Part shown: piece after piece, positions 8,607 through 17,868 of the stretch
How the letters are laid out: the number at the start of each line of letters is the position of its first letter
Position numbering within the stretch: position 1 is the stretch's first letter
Origin: CAVQDV01 sp963711375
Lineage (GTDB): Bacteria; Pseudomonadota; Gammaproteobacteria; Coxiellales; Coxiellaceae
Assembly (NCBI GenBank): GCA_963711375.1
Contig: CAVQDV010000003.1
Coordinates: 15,524 to 79,523 of the forward strand
Reading direction: 5' to 3'
Length of the DNA: 64,000 nt
Program-made: the position numbers and the translations under genes
Notes under the pieces: generated by a model
Seen by the model: only the letters and a program-made list of their open reading frames with translations
Databases searched by the model: none
What the model was told of the DNA's origin: nothing

Positions 8607-9299
8607 TTAAGTGCCAGAAATAAGCGGTTGTGAAATACTTTTTACTGGCTGCAAGGGAAGCGGTTCAATTTCTACCAACCCGTGACGGACTGATAAGCGC
8701 GCCAATTCAACATCATTTTTTATTTTTAATTTCTCAAAAATTCGGTAGCGATGACTATTGACTGTTTTTGGGCTGACTTGTAATTTATCGGCGATTTCTG
8801 AAGCATCCATTCCTTCTGAAATACAACGCGCGACGTCCAGTTCTCGATTCGAAAGCACATCCATGGGTGAGGCGTGATCATTATCAATTCGCTTTAACAC
8901 CAATTGGCTGGCAATTTTTGAATTCAGATATCGTTGGCCTGTAGACACTATTTGAATGGCACGAATCATTTCATCCTTAGAAGCAGACTTCAGAATGCAC
9001 CCTGCAGCGCCTATTTGTAGAAGACGCGTTATGTAGACATCATTTTCATAAGCTGTAACTACTAATATTTTAATATCAGGATACAACTCTCTTAATTGGA
9101 GCGTGGCATCAAAACCGTTCATGCCCGGCATTTGAATATCCATCAAGACGACATCAGGTTTCAGTTCTTGGCAAAAGTTGATGGCCGTTGAACCATCGTT
9201 TGCTTCCCCAATGACACTCATTCCTGGGATATCGCCCAAGATTTGCCGTAAAGCCACTCGGACCAAGGCATGATCGTCAACGATTAATATTTTGATCAT
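8607..9299 (-). CDS. letA: LuxR/NarL-family response regulator of the GacA/LetA/UvrY type
   Basis: A two-component response regulator, 230 residues. The receiver domain has the acidic pocket D8-D9, phospho-acceptor D54 in VLMDIQMPG, T82 and K104. The C-terminal LuxR helix-turn-helix (LSNRELDVARCISEGMDASEIADKL, with SPKTVNSHRYRIFEKL) is at about 150-210. The overall pattern is close to GacA/UvrY/LetA, which in Legionella controls the switch to transmissive growth through CsrA-binding small RNAs. No partner histidine kinase is in the window. AGAGG precedes the ATG by four bases. Compared with typical members it has about 25 extra C-terminal residues. A decayed copy of its 3' end lies at 5941-6030. 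The exact orthology to LetA is uncertain. Confidence 0.88.
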   Translation of the reverse strand: MIKILIVDDHALVRVALRQILGDIPGMSVIGEANDGSTAINFCQELKPDVVLMDIQMPGMNGFDATLQLRELYPDIKILVVTAYENDVYITRLLQIGAAGCILKSASKDEMIRAIQIVSTGQRYLNSKIASQLVLKRIDNDHASPMDVLSNRELDVARCISEGMDASEIADKLQVSPKTVNSHRYRIFEKLKIKNDVELARLSVRHGLVEIEPLPLQPVKSISQPLISGT

Positions 9300-9379
9300 A
9301 GCGCCTCTTTGGGTTTTTTATTTGGCAGAGAGTCTAGCATGAAAAACTCCCTACCAAAATAAAATTAATTATTCGATGA

Positions 9380-11173
9380 TTACAAACGAGGACTTAAGGC
9401 AGAGGTTTCCTCTTGATTTTCCGACTGATTAAATTGAAGAAGAAAAGCATTCAATTTTTCTTTTAGCTTAAAGACAAGGTTTTCGTACGAATTAAATAAA
9501 TTCCATTTGACACTTTTATTTTTTTCGGGACTAAAAAAGTTCAAAAATTGAAGCGCTTCCTTAATCATTAAAACTTTTTTATCTTCTGATAGGTTTCGAT
9601 CGTGCCGAACAAGATGTTCAATTATTTCAGCACAACGATAGTGAGATAAAAAATAAGAAGAATTTTGATTTAGTTTTTCTTCCGATGGCAGTTCGAAGCG
9701 AATTTTATTTATAGCAATTTTATAGCCCTCTAAGGCCAGCTGAAAGCGTCGAGATGAGCGATTTTCACCTGCTTCTTTTACAGTTTGAACCCAAGGGCAA
9801 GTTGACTGAAAACTACGGTAGATATGCGCCTCCACTGCGATTAGCAGTAACTTAAATTCTGGAGACGCACTTAACAAAAGAGTATCTATTTTCGAAGTAA
9901 TTATTCTCTTACCTTCTTCTTTAGTATCCGGATTTAAATCCAAGAAATAATATGTCAAAAAATGTGAAATAAATTTCTCAATACCACTCCTAATTCTAGA
10001 ACTTGCAGGTTCATCACTATCCATCATGAGAGCAATTAGCCGAAATAATTCGGACAAAAAACATACCTTGATAGAGCTTTTAAGGATTTTGGTTTTTAGC
10101 AATGAAAATTTGGAATATTCGAAGTTTGATTTAATAAAATGATATTCATCAAGACGACAAGACATCAAAATGTTCAACGTAGATTCGACAATCTCGAGAT
10201 ATTTTGGATCTTTTGTTGTAATACAGTGCTCGGAAGCCAGTTTCCCAATATTCAATAATAATTCATTAATCGGCTGATATTCGGTCATTGTAACTTGTGT
10301 GATTTGCTTAGATAAGCTCAATTTTTCGTTTTCCCTCAGATTATTTTTGTCGAGAAGGTTGAGCTTTCTTTCTAAAAATACTTCTATTTTTTGCTTGTGA
10401 GGTTGCAAAAGCACGAAGGCCTCAGAAAACCGATTTGACCATGCATATAGTCTTGATAATAACAATGTGGCATCGAAGGATAAATTCGCATTATTCTCGA
10501 TAATTCGATTTAATGTTTGCTCATCTTCGAATGAAATCCTATCGGATTCTGAATCAAAATCTTTATCAATTTTCAAAATAATGGCTTGGTCAATTCGATT
10601 TTGTGCACGACCATATAGCCTCTCATCTGGTGTTAAGTGCGACATCGCATTTTCTGATAAGCGCCATTCCCTCTCGGCTTGAATCAAGGCATCCATAGTA
10701 TGAATACGCACTTGCTGATTGGAAAATATCGGATTTTCTAATTTTTCAGGTTTAGGTATTTTTTGGAAATATTGAATAGCGATGCCATAATTTCGATGAG
10801 AAAAATAATCTTCACCTAATTGAAAATAGTATTTGGCTGGTGAAATATACGCACCGAGATTAGCCACATTTCTAGAAACTGACGAATAGAGGCTAATTGC
10901 ATAACTTGCCACCCAATTTTTTACCTTTCCACACGGCACTTCAGCGCTTTGAAACAAATTTTCCGCAAATTTTGAGCCTATTTTCAAACTGGCAAAATAT
11001 AAAAACAAATTTCCTGCTGAATACAGCATCCCCTTACCAACTATATCCCCTAAGAATGGCGCAGTAGTTTCTAAAACTGCAGGAATGGTTTCAGTGGAAA
11101 ACCAGTATACTAATCCAGCTGTAAAGGCAATTTTCGGAATATTATGTTTCTCAACTGTCATAGGCGTGCGCAT
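9380..11173 (-). CDS. orphan protein with hydrophobic N terminus and TPR-like repeats
   Basis: A 597-residue protein. Residues about 13-75 contain two hydrophobic stretches (IAFTAGLVYWF; GMLYSAGNLFLYFASLKIG), possibly membrane-associated. Around 113-145, YYFQLGEDYFSHRNYGIAIQYFQKIP resembles a tetratricopeptide unit, and a second similar unit (LLLSRLYAWSNRFSEAFVLLQ) lies near 240. The rest is helical and leucine-rich. AAGGA is seven bases before the ATG. It is transcribed toward the regulator and diverges from the F-box gene, 215 bases away. No family was recognised; a host-directed effector or scaffold is possible. Confidence 0.72.
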   Translation of the reverse strand: MRTPMTVEKHNIPKIAFTAGLVYWFSTETIPAVLETTAPFLGDIVGKGMLYSAGNLFLYFASLKIGSKFAENLFQSAEVPCGKVKNWVASYAISLYSSVSRNVANLGAYISPAKYYFQLGEDYFSHRNYGIAIQYFQKIPKPEKLENPIFSNQQVRIHTMDALIQAEREWRLSENAMSHLTPDERLYGRAQNRIDQAIILKIDKDFDSESDRISFEDEQTLNRIIENNANLSFDATLLLSRLYAWSNRFSEAFVLLQPHKQKIEVFLERKLNLLDKNNLRENEKLSLSKQITQVTMTEYQPINELLLNIGKLASEHCITTKDPKYLEIVESTLNILMSCRLDEYHFIKSNFEYSKFSLLKTKILKSSIKVCFLSELFRLIALMMDSDEPASSRIRSGIEKFISHFLTYYFLDLNPDTKEEGKRIITSKIDTLLLSASPEFKLLLIAVEAHIYRSFQSTCPWVQTVKEAGENRSSRRFQLALEGYKIAINKIRFELPSEEKLNQNSSYFLSHYRCAEIIEHLVRHDRNLSEDKKVLMIKEALQFLNFFSPEKNKSVKWNLFNSYENLVFKLKEKLNAFLLQFNQSENQEETSALSPRL

Positions 11174-11388
11174 AGACTTATCCTTAATTAAATCAAGAGG
11201 CCAAAATCTAACACAATGCCTACCTCAATCCAAATTTTAAAGCCATTCTGAACATAAGAAACAAATCTCTCGCCTTAAGGCTGGATTAAGGGACTATTTT
11301 TTAAACAATTTATCTCCCATTTTATTCATGAAATGATATAGTACAGGAAAAATATATTCACGAAATCCAGTAAACAGATAGGAAATCC

Positions 11389-12642
11389 ATGAGAAAGAAA
11401 AGCGAAAAGCAGCTCTTAGCTTCCCAAATTGTGGCAGATGCCGGTACTGGGATTTTTATTATCGGGTTAAACGCTGCTTCCGTATATGTGAAAAGTCCAA
11501 TAAGTCCTGATAATTTAGACTCAGGACTCAATCACTTATTAAACGCTGCAAAAAATCTTGTTTCTCTTGTAGGACAAGGAGATGTTGCTCAAGATTCCTG
11601 GAATTTTTTATGCAATAGTGCCAACCATATTATTGATAGTTTTTTTCCAATTTTGAAGTCCACAGAATCTTCCAGTAAAGTTATTCCATGGAAACCAATA
11701 CCTTTTTCTATTTTGCTCGAACAAAACAATATCCTAAGCGTTGATCGACAGCCTAAAAGAGTTTTAAATTTTCTTGATCTCCAGACTGATGTATTGGTTT
11801 CTATCTCTAGAAAATATTTAAGCTGTCGGGACTTTTCACACTTGAGACAAACATGCAAAATTTTGTATAAAAATAAGCGGATTAGTAAAGCCTTTGATCG
11901 CAAAGCAATTAATTGTGACTATGGGTGGAAGAATTGGGTCAAAAATAATTATCGCAGTTTTGCTATTGATTTATCTTTAGAAGACGATGAGTGTTCTAAT
12001 ACTATGATTTGGATGTGTTGCATATACATTAGAAGATCCAACCATCCAATGAAAATGGACCTATTAAAAGAGATTTATACTCGATTGGTTCTTCAAAATC
12101 CAATAACAGATGAAAAAGGCTGGATGCAGACATATCGCAGCGTACTTGGAAACTGTGATTTCAAGGCTGACTTAGTAAAAAGCATTAACAAAGCTATGTG
12201 GGCTTGGAATTGCGTGGAATTGGGTGATAATATCCAGCTTCTTCCACTGATTGAACGCCTTCTAGAACGTACCGCGCCATCAGCAAAATTCAAAGTATAT
12301 TATCAGGACCGGATTCCTCACTGTTTATTGCCAGAACATTTTGCTTATCTTGCGGCTATTCCAATTGCATTTGCAGGGGTATTCACCTTCCTTGAAGAAA
12401 GGGGAATAAACAACAGGTTAATGGGTAATTCTATTTTTAGGAGATTAGGCTTTACAATGTTTACATTGTTTGCTCCTGACTCTGCGGGTAAAGTATATGC
12501 TCGACTTAAATCTTACCTCTATACCTCTCATCATCGAAATAAAGCCTTGGAATTACAGGCAACCTTGCAAAAATCAGCAAATGAAAATGATGATAAGTCA
12601 GATGAAAAGAATGAGCAAAATAATTTTACTTATGGTAACTAA
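11389..12642 (+). CDS. F-box domain-containing protein, candidate ubiquitin-pathway effector
   Basis: A 417-residue protein with an F-box-like motif at about 126-165: LDLQTDVLVSISRKYLSCRDFSHLRQTCK. It has the spacing of eukaryotic F-boxes (L..D.L..I..YLS..D...L...CK). Known bacterial F-box proteins of Legionella recruit host Skp1/Cul1 ubiquitin ligase after type IV secretion. The N-terminal 120 residues have a hydrophobic patch near 18-34. The central part is helical, with a possible membrane segment near 325-343 (FAYLAAIPIAFAGVFTFL). The C terminus is acidic and polar (NDDKSDEKNEQNN), like many Dot/Icm secretion signals. AGGA lies five bases before the ATG. The target-binding region is unknown. 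Confidence 0.75.
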   Translation: MRKKSEKQLLASQIVADAGTGIFIIGLNAASVYVKSPISPDNLDSGLNHLLNAAKNLVSLVGQGDVAQDSWNFLCNSANHIIDSFFPILKSTESSSKVIPWKPIPFSILLEQNNILSVDRQPKRVLNFLDLQTDVLVSISRKYLSCRDFSHLRQTCKILYKNKRISKAFDRKAINCDYGWKNWVKNNYRSFAIDLSLEDDECSNTMIWMCCIYIRRSNHPMKMDLLKEIYTRLVLQNPITDEKGWMQTYRSVLGNCDFKADLVKSINKAMWAWNCVELGDNIQLLPLIERLLERTAPSAKFKVYYQDRIPHCLLPEHFAYLAAIPIAFAGVFTFLEERGINNRLMGNSIFRRLGFTMFTLFAPDSAGKVYARLKSYLYTSHHRNKALELQATLQKSANENDDKSDEKNEQNNFTYGN

Positions 12643-12892
12643 ACTTGTCTTTCATTTAGAATAAAGAAAATATGAATGGGTAACAGCCAAATCTTTTAGT
12701 TCTTAACCCCACTAACGAAAAGCAACATTCTTTAAAACCTGGAATATCGGCAGTTCTCATCCTATCTCTCAACTCCTTTAAAACACCTACACCTTTACAA
12801 ATGTTTCTGAAAAAAATTAGAGCGAAGGATGAAAAGAAGGACATAAATCGAGAAACCGGCTAGAAAAAATATCAATAATGTCCTAAAGGGCG

Positions 12893-12920
12893 TTTACTTT
12901 GACCTGAAAACAGGTACAAT
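12893..12920 (+). promoter_or_regulatory. putative promoter of the multi-pass membrane orphan gene
   Basis: TTTACT (12893-12898) and TACAAT (12915-12920) with a 16-base spacer. The spacer holds the small palindrome CCTGAAAACAGG, which could be an operator. The gene start follows 29 bases later. Confidence 0.35.
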
Positions 12921-12949
12921 TCTGTCATTTAAATCAGAAGGAAGGGATT

Positions 12950-14578
12950 ATGAGAGCACTCTCAGTGAAAGAAAAACTAAAACTCCACGTGGGTAAAGCG
13001 GTTATTTATGGCACATTAGGACCAGAACTTTTTTCGGAGTTATTTAGAACAGTTGATGGAAATCGCGCGATACAACTTTTATCCCTGCAAATTTTTGCTG
13101 CAGAAGCGCCTGATTTAGCTGGCCAGGTGATGGCCGGAATCTTTTCGGGATTAGATTATGCTAGTCACCTTGTACGTCTCAATCCCACTAGTGACGCTAT
13201 GGATATTATGGAGCTTAACAGGATCGACTATAGCTCATACGAACAAGGATCAACATCAGCAGAAGAAATGCCCCGGACAGATTTAAATGAAGGCGGGGAT
13301 GAACTGATTGAGAAAATTCAATTAAATCGCCCTTCTAGCTGCTTCCAAGCTTCTGTAATAATCTCTAAAATATTTGCGGGAATCCTCACTGAAGACATTA
13401 TTATTAATAATTCCTTGATGAACGCTATTGCTGTTTACCACATCGCCCTTTATTTTTATTTAAAAGGACAAATAACCCAGGACGCAGCCAACCTGATGAT
13501 TTACATTTTAGGCGGCGCGAATGTTGCTCTGGATATTACCTGCAATAATTTTTTGTCATTGAAAGATGGAATTCATTCTGTAGATTTTTGGGTCGATTTT
13601 AAAAATTCTGCATTTAACGATGTTTTTAAACACAACAAGAAAGCTGGAATCATGGCGGCATCAAAAGTATTCGTCAATCACAGCTTTAATGGGGCTGTTC
13701 ACTATTTGATAACTAAGCAATTTTTTTGGGGCGTACTACCCTTTGCTTCAGTATGGGAAGTTTCCGATAGCACTTCTGAATACATCGCCTATGCCAGCGC
13801 CATCACTGCTTTTATTGCCTTCACCTTGTTAAAAACCAATAATGTTTTTGAAAATTTCCGCAGACCCTTTCTTATTTCACTAGACTACAAACCTGAGTAT
13901 CGATACGACTATGAGCGAATATTGGATGAAGATCGCCAAAACATTTGGAAAAATTTAAAACGAAGTGAAAAAATAAAAATGATGTTGCACCCGGCGACCC
14001 TTGGTTTAATTAGGGGATCTACCATTGGTTATATTACTTATACGCTTTTCCATTATTTTATTGCAGGATCTTTTCCTGGAGTTCTTCCTGAGATTACTTC
14101 CTCTTTGGTTGCCCTGATCCCCTCAATCACCCTACTCGCTCATGCAATTATTACGGAGAAAGAGCATGCTCTAAATGTAAAATCTTTAGAAAATGCGGAA
14201 TCTGGGGGGCAGGATAAATTTGGGCTTCGCACTCAACTTACCACTCTTTTATTGAACGTTGGTAGCCAAACGATTCGAGGGCTAATTGGAATGTTGGCCA
14301 TCCACCAGATGTTGGGATCTACGATTGGGGATCGACTAGCGACAGTACTTGGCCTTGGCTTTGCCACCGAGGTAGCTTTGGGTGGGGGATTGTTTTTTCA
14401 AAAGAAAATACTTCCTCAGGTGGATAGCAAGATAGAAGATACTAAAGTCGTTCTTACTAAACTAGGAGGCTTAGTCTGCACTCGACGAAAACCAGGGTAT
14501 GCAAAAATCCATGACGAGGCAGTCAATGAGGATCTATTTGAAGAAAAAGGATGCTGCCGAAAAGGTTGTGGATTCTAA
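12950..14578 (+). CDS. multi-pass membrane orphan protein
   Basis: A 542-residue protein with several hydrophobic segments, for example around 162-178 (AIAVYHIALYFYLKG), 270-310, 360-400 (GYITYTLFHYFIAGSFPGVLPEI) and 435-475 (TLLLNVGSQTIRGLIGMLAI). The first 95 residues look soluble. The last 40 are cysteine-rich and basic, with CRKGCGF at the very end. GGAAGGG precedes the ATG by three bases. It belongs to the run of orphan genes between 6 and 18.7 kb. Its function is unknown; a membrane-inserting effector or transporter-like protein is possible. Confidence 0.68.
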   Translation: MRALSVKEKLKLHVGKAVIYGTLGPELFSELFRTVDGNRAIQLLSLQIFAAEAPDLAGQVMAGIFSGLDYASHLVRLNPTSDAMDIMELNRIDYSSYEQGSTSAEEMPRTDLNEGGDELIEKIQLNRPSSCFQASVIISKIFAGILTEDIIINNSLMNAIAVYHIALYFYLKGQITQDAANLMIYILGGANVALDITCNNFLSLKDGIHSVDFWVDFKNSAFNDVFKHNKKAGIMAASKVFVNHSFNGAVHYLITKQFFWGVLPFASVWEVSDSTSEYIAYASAITAFIAFTLLKTNNVFENFRRPFLISLDYKPEYRYDYERILDEDRQNIWKNLKRSEKIKMMLHPATLGLIRGSTIGYITYTLFHYFIAGSFPGVLPEITSSLVALIPSITLLAHAIITEKEHALNVKSLENAESGGQDKFGLRTQLTTLLLNVGSQTIRGLIGMLAIHQMLGSTIGDRLATVLGLGFATEVALGGGLFFQKKILPQVDSKIEDTKVVLTKLGGLVCTRRKPGYAKIHDEAVNEDLFEEKGCCRKGCGF

Positions 14579-14715
14579 AATCTCCAATAACTCTCTCAGC
14601 AAAAATACGCTTGAACTTGTGAAAAAGAGGGAATAGACTCGCTTGAGAATCGCACAATAAGTGCTCAAACTAACCGACCAGTACACATAAGTCATATAAA
14701 AGGGAGCGTTCAAAA

Positions 14716-17025
14716 TTGAGACATTCACTGCCAGACCTTGCGCCACTTTCACTTGAAATTTCCGTTTCGGAGGCCTTTTGCACAATCCACCCTAACTTTG
14801 TTCCCAAGGATGATATAAATGATGTGAGGTCTCCAATAGGTTCTGTTCGGTCAAATAAGCCACCAGAAATTGCCACTGTCTCAATTTTTTCCATTAATAG
14901 TCACGTGACAATGGCTAAGTACTATTCACTGGGTAAATTGCAAGCCTTTTTAAAAGGGCTGAAAATGTACAATCTTTGTTTTACTGATATTAGTGAGAAA
15001 GTAAAGTCCGGTGAAAAAGAAGGCTTCTTTTCTCTGAAACGCTACCTATCCATTTTGAATGGATTGTCACAGAAAACGTATTGGGGCGCTGTGAATGTTG
15101 TCCATTCCAATGCGTCAGTAAATATCGATAAAATCAAAGAACAATGGTTTGAACTGGTGCGCCGTAGTTTACTAAGTACAGACAATATCCAAATGCTTTT
15201 TAATGCCCAAGCTTTACTCACTCTTCAACGCTTAGCAAAACAGGCCATTTCTCAACTAAAGTGGCGTATGCTGGGAGGAACTCAAGAATTAAAGCAAATT
15301 TGTGAGCAATTTATTCAAGCCCTTGAGCCATATGCTAGTGCTGAAAAACAAGTAAAAGAAAAACTAAAACTCTCTCAGGATGCTTTGGCTCGCCTCACTA
15401 TATCAATTGAATCTAAAGATACTCGCCATGACGACGTCTGCTATCATGTAGCACATAAAATAAATGCCGCCGTTCAACTAACAAGTTTTTTCTCGGATAA
15501 AGATGCTGAAGCATCCACTGGCGATGAAACGATTAACCGCCCAATTCATAAAATGAATAATGACGAAAAGAAAAGAGTGGCTAAGGAGTTTTTATCAAAA
15601 CCTCATTATAACGGAATGACACCAAAATCATTTTCTAACCTAATTAATATTGTTGAAACCTATGGAGAAAATGCTGAAAAATCGACTCTTTATCAATTCA
15701 AAATCTTTGATGAAGATTATGGTAATCTGAAAACTATTAACCGAGACCGAGGTCAAAATCGTCTTGTGATACCAAAAGACCTTGGAGCTTTTATCCCAAA
15801 ATTCAGTTTTTTACCCGGCCTTTTTAAGGATATTGCGTCCCGTTATGCGTTCTTCAAAGATAAGCATTGGCTTATCCATATCATGAAAGAAGGGATCCAA
15901 AAATATTTGGCCCCTTCTCATGAGGATCTTATGAATGCGGATTCTTTTCAACGGATTCTTGTGTTGGAAAAATTTATAAAAGAGGAGCTTCATGAAATCC
16001 AATCACGCTTTAGTTCACTTAAAGGTTGGCATCGAAAATCTCGCGCATTGCTGACAGAATGGCAAAAGATGGTTTCTGGGGTTCACGAAAAAATAGTAGA
16101 GGCAAAAGAAAATTATAAGAAATGCCAAGATGAAGCTCTCGTTGAACATTTAGAAGATGACCTTGTCGATGATCTGCAAAATACTTCAACAAATGAACTT
16201 AATTCAGTTGATAAAGAAATCCTTAGCAATAATAAATCTCGACACACTTTATCGACAAAAGAAGATCTTCTCTTAACCAATTGCTCTTCGATCTTTTTTT
16301 CAAAATCTTGTGCTGCCGTTAAAGCCAGTGACATTAGCGAAATATTAATAGCTTTTCGTAATGCATATTTATCTAAAAAACCGGGTGAAAAAACCTCATT
16401 TTTTTATGAAAGGTGCCGCAAAACTTCTAATGAGCGCTTAACTGATATTGTCGATCACTTTGAAAAATTATCAAACTTAGATTGGGTTGAGTTCAATGGT
16501 GCAAAATTAGAAAATATCTTCAAAGATATGGACCTTTTAGTTGAAATAATAAAATTTGTCACACAAAAACCTTTAATCACAGAAGACTCTCAAATCGCAC
16601 ACAAACCTCGAAAAGCATTTAAGGATAAAAAAGAACGCCTGGAGTCATTAGTCGAGCGAATTTTCACGAATCAACTGGTAATCCTGTGCCAAAAAATAAT
16701 ATCCTATGCCGAAAGTGATACTTTACCCCCCGAGATTAAGAATTCATATGAAACCCTGATTGATACAATTAAGGATTGCATCTACAATTATAAAATTCCA
16801 TTGGTACAAAACAATTATGAGCTCTTACTAAAAGATCTGAAAGATCCTGAAAATAATCGCCATGTCATTCAAGCCACTGCTACTGCGTTAATTACATGCA
16901 TCGAAGAACAACAAAGCCGTTCTACAGCTTATCAGCGCTCCTGGACAGAGAATGAAACTGGACCTCAATTCTCGTCGATATCGCCAATCACTCTAACCTC
17001 TGGGATGACACAATGCGCCCAGTAA
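14716..17025 (+). CDS. large helical orphan protein, N-terminal part of a probable frameshifted gene
   Basis: A 769-codon frame starting at TTG 14716, with GGGAG nine bases upstream; ATG 14911 (MAKYYSLGK) is an alternative start. The product is helix-rich, with long charged segments such as LRKLSQD-like repeats near 215 and a helical stretch near 445-485. No catalytic motif is recognised. Its last 24 codons look unlike the rest. One base added to the AAA at 16954-16956 would continue the protein into the next frame (NWTSILVDIANHSNLWDDTM, then RPVTLEGF) without a stop. The two frames are therefore probably one gene of about 1035 codons. It may be a type IV effector given its neighbours. Confidence 0.65.
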   Translation: MRHSLPDLAPLSLEISVSEAFCTIHPNFVPKDDINDVRSPIGSVRSNKPPEIATVSIFSINSHVTMAKYYSLGKLQAFLKGLKMYNLCFTDISEKVKSGEKEGFFSLKRYLSILNGLSQKTYWGAVNVVHSNASVNIDKIKEQWFELVRRSLLSTDNIQMLFNAQALLTLQRLAKQAISQLKWRMLGGTQELKQICEQFIQALEPYASAEKQVKEKLKLSQDALARLTISIESKDTRHDDVCYHVAHKINAAVQLTSFFSDKDAEASTGDETINRPIHKMNNDEKKRVAKEFLSKPHYNGMTPKSFSNLINIVETYGENAEKSTLYQFKIFDEDYGNLKTINRDRGQNRLVIPKDLGAFIPKFSFLPGLFKDIASRYAFFKDKHWLIHIMKEGIQKYLAPSHEDLMNADSFQRILVLEKFIKEELHEIQSRFSSLKGWHRKSRALLTEWQKMVSGVHEKIVEAKENYKKCQDEALVEHLEDDLVDDLQNTSTNELNSVDKEILSNNKSRHTLSTKEDLLLTNCSSIFFSKSCAAVKASDISEILIAFRNAYLSKKPGEKTSFFYERCRKTSNERLTDIVDHFEKLSNLDWVEFNGAKLENIFKDMDLLVEIIKFVTQKPLITEDSQIAHKPRKAFKDKKERLESLVERIFTNQLVILCQKIISYAESDTLPPEIKNSYETLIDTIKDCIYNYKIPLVQNNYELLLKDLKDPENNRHVIQATATALITCIEEQQSRSTAYQRSWTENETGPQFSSISPITLTSGMTQCAQ

Positions 17026-17822
17026 CTCTCGAAGGTTTTAGAACAGCATTACTGGAATCCGTCGATGACTTTCTTCGAGAGATCTCAATGGAAAAAGCTA
17101 TTGAAATCCAAAAAGGTAATGACAAAACACTTTCACCATTGATAGACGAGTTAAGATCAACCATCCGAAAACCTGAAACTTCAATCTTTCTCTTCATAAG
17201 TATTAAGGATTTTATTAAGTATCGCCTAGGCGGATTTTCGGGCTGGTTCCCCCTTTGTAGCGAATGCCAACTAAAAGCCAAAATAAAGCTGGTATTAAAA
17301 GAAGAACAATTTTCACTGCGTGCCTTAGCAACGAAAGAATTATCAGAGAAAAATACCACAATTTTACAGAAAGAAAATGAAATTGATGAACTCAAAAAAA
17401 CCATTTCAATTCATCAACCAGGTGGCAAAGAAAAGGAAGAAATGTCATCGGATGACCTCCAAGAAAAAGTCGTTATCAATCCTAATTCCAAAGAAATAAA
17501 ACCGTATGTCGATTTCCAAGAAAAAAAATTCGAGTCGCTTAAAAAAATTAATACCGGGCTTGAAAATGATTTTCAACAGTTAAAAACTACTCTTGCTCAA
17601 AAAGAGGCTGAAATGGCCTTGATCATAAAAGAAAGAGATGAACTACAAAATAGAGTAGGCATATTAACAATTGAAGTTGAGTCTAAAAATCAGCGAATTG
17701 AGGAGCTTGAAAGAGCTCCGGCTCAGCAGCCTGTTATTCAAGTACAAGCGCATGTAAAAAGAAAAGCTGCGAGGCCTCCAGAGCGCCTAACAGGTGGAGT
17801 ATTTGGAATGGGACCGAATTGA
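17013..17822 (+). CDS. coiled-coil orphan protein, probable C-terminal part of the preceding gene
   Basis: A 269-codon frame from ATG 17013 that overlaps the preceding frame by 13 bases. The frame is open back to 16956, and the extra residues look protein-like. The ATG lacks a good ribosome-binding site, so it is more likely internal to a longer gene. Residues about 105-140 and 165-235 form coiled coils (ATKELSEKNTTILQKENEI; DELQNRVGILTIEVESKNQR). The tail is basic with RKAARPPERL. Alternatively it could be a separate gene translated by coupling. No family was recognised. Confidence 0.6.
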   Translation: MRPVTLEGFRTALLESVDDFLREISMEKAIEIQKGNDKTLSPLIDELRSTIRKPETSIFLFISIKDFIKYRLGGFSGWFPLCSECQLKAKIKLVLKEEQFSLRALATKELSEKNTTILQKENEIDELKKTISIHQPGGKEKEEMSSDDLQEKVVINPNSKEIKPYVDFQEKKFESLKKINTGLENDFQQLKTTLAQKEAEMALIIKERDELQNRVGILTIEVESKNQRIEELERAPAQQPVIQVQAHVKRKAARPPERLTGGVFGMGPN

Positions 17823-17868
17823 ATACCTAAAGATATTTAGGGTTCAATATGACTGCGAAGGAGTTTGA

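Noticed and set aside
12656..12844. 62-codon minus-strand frame
   Set aside because: No ribosome-binding site or recognisable protein features between two plus-strand genes.
17013..17025. Programmed -1 frameshift joining the two coiled-coil frames
   Set aside because: No slippery heptamer of the X-XXY-YYZ type lies in the overlap; a one-base loss in the A run at 16954-16956 explains the sequence better.
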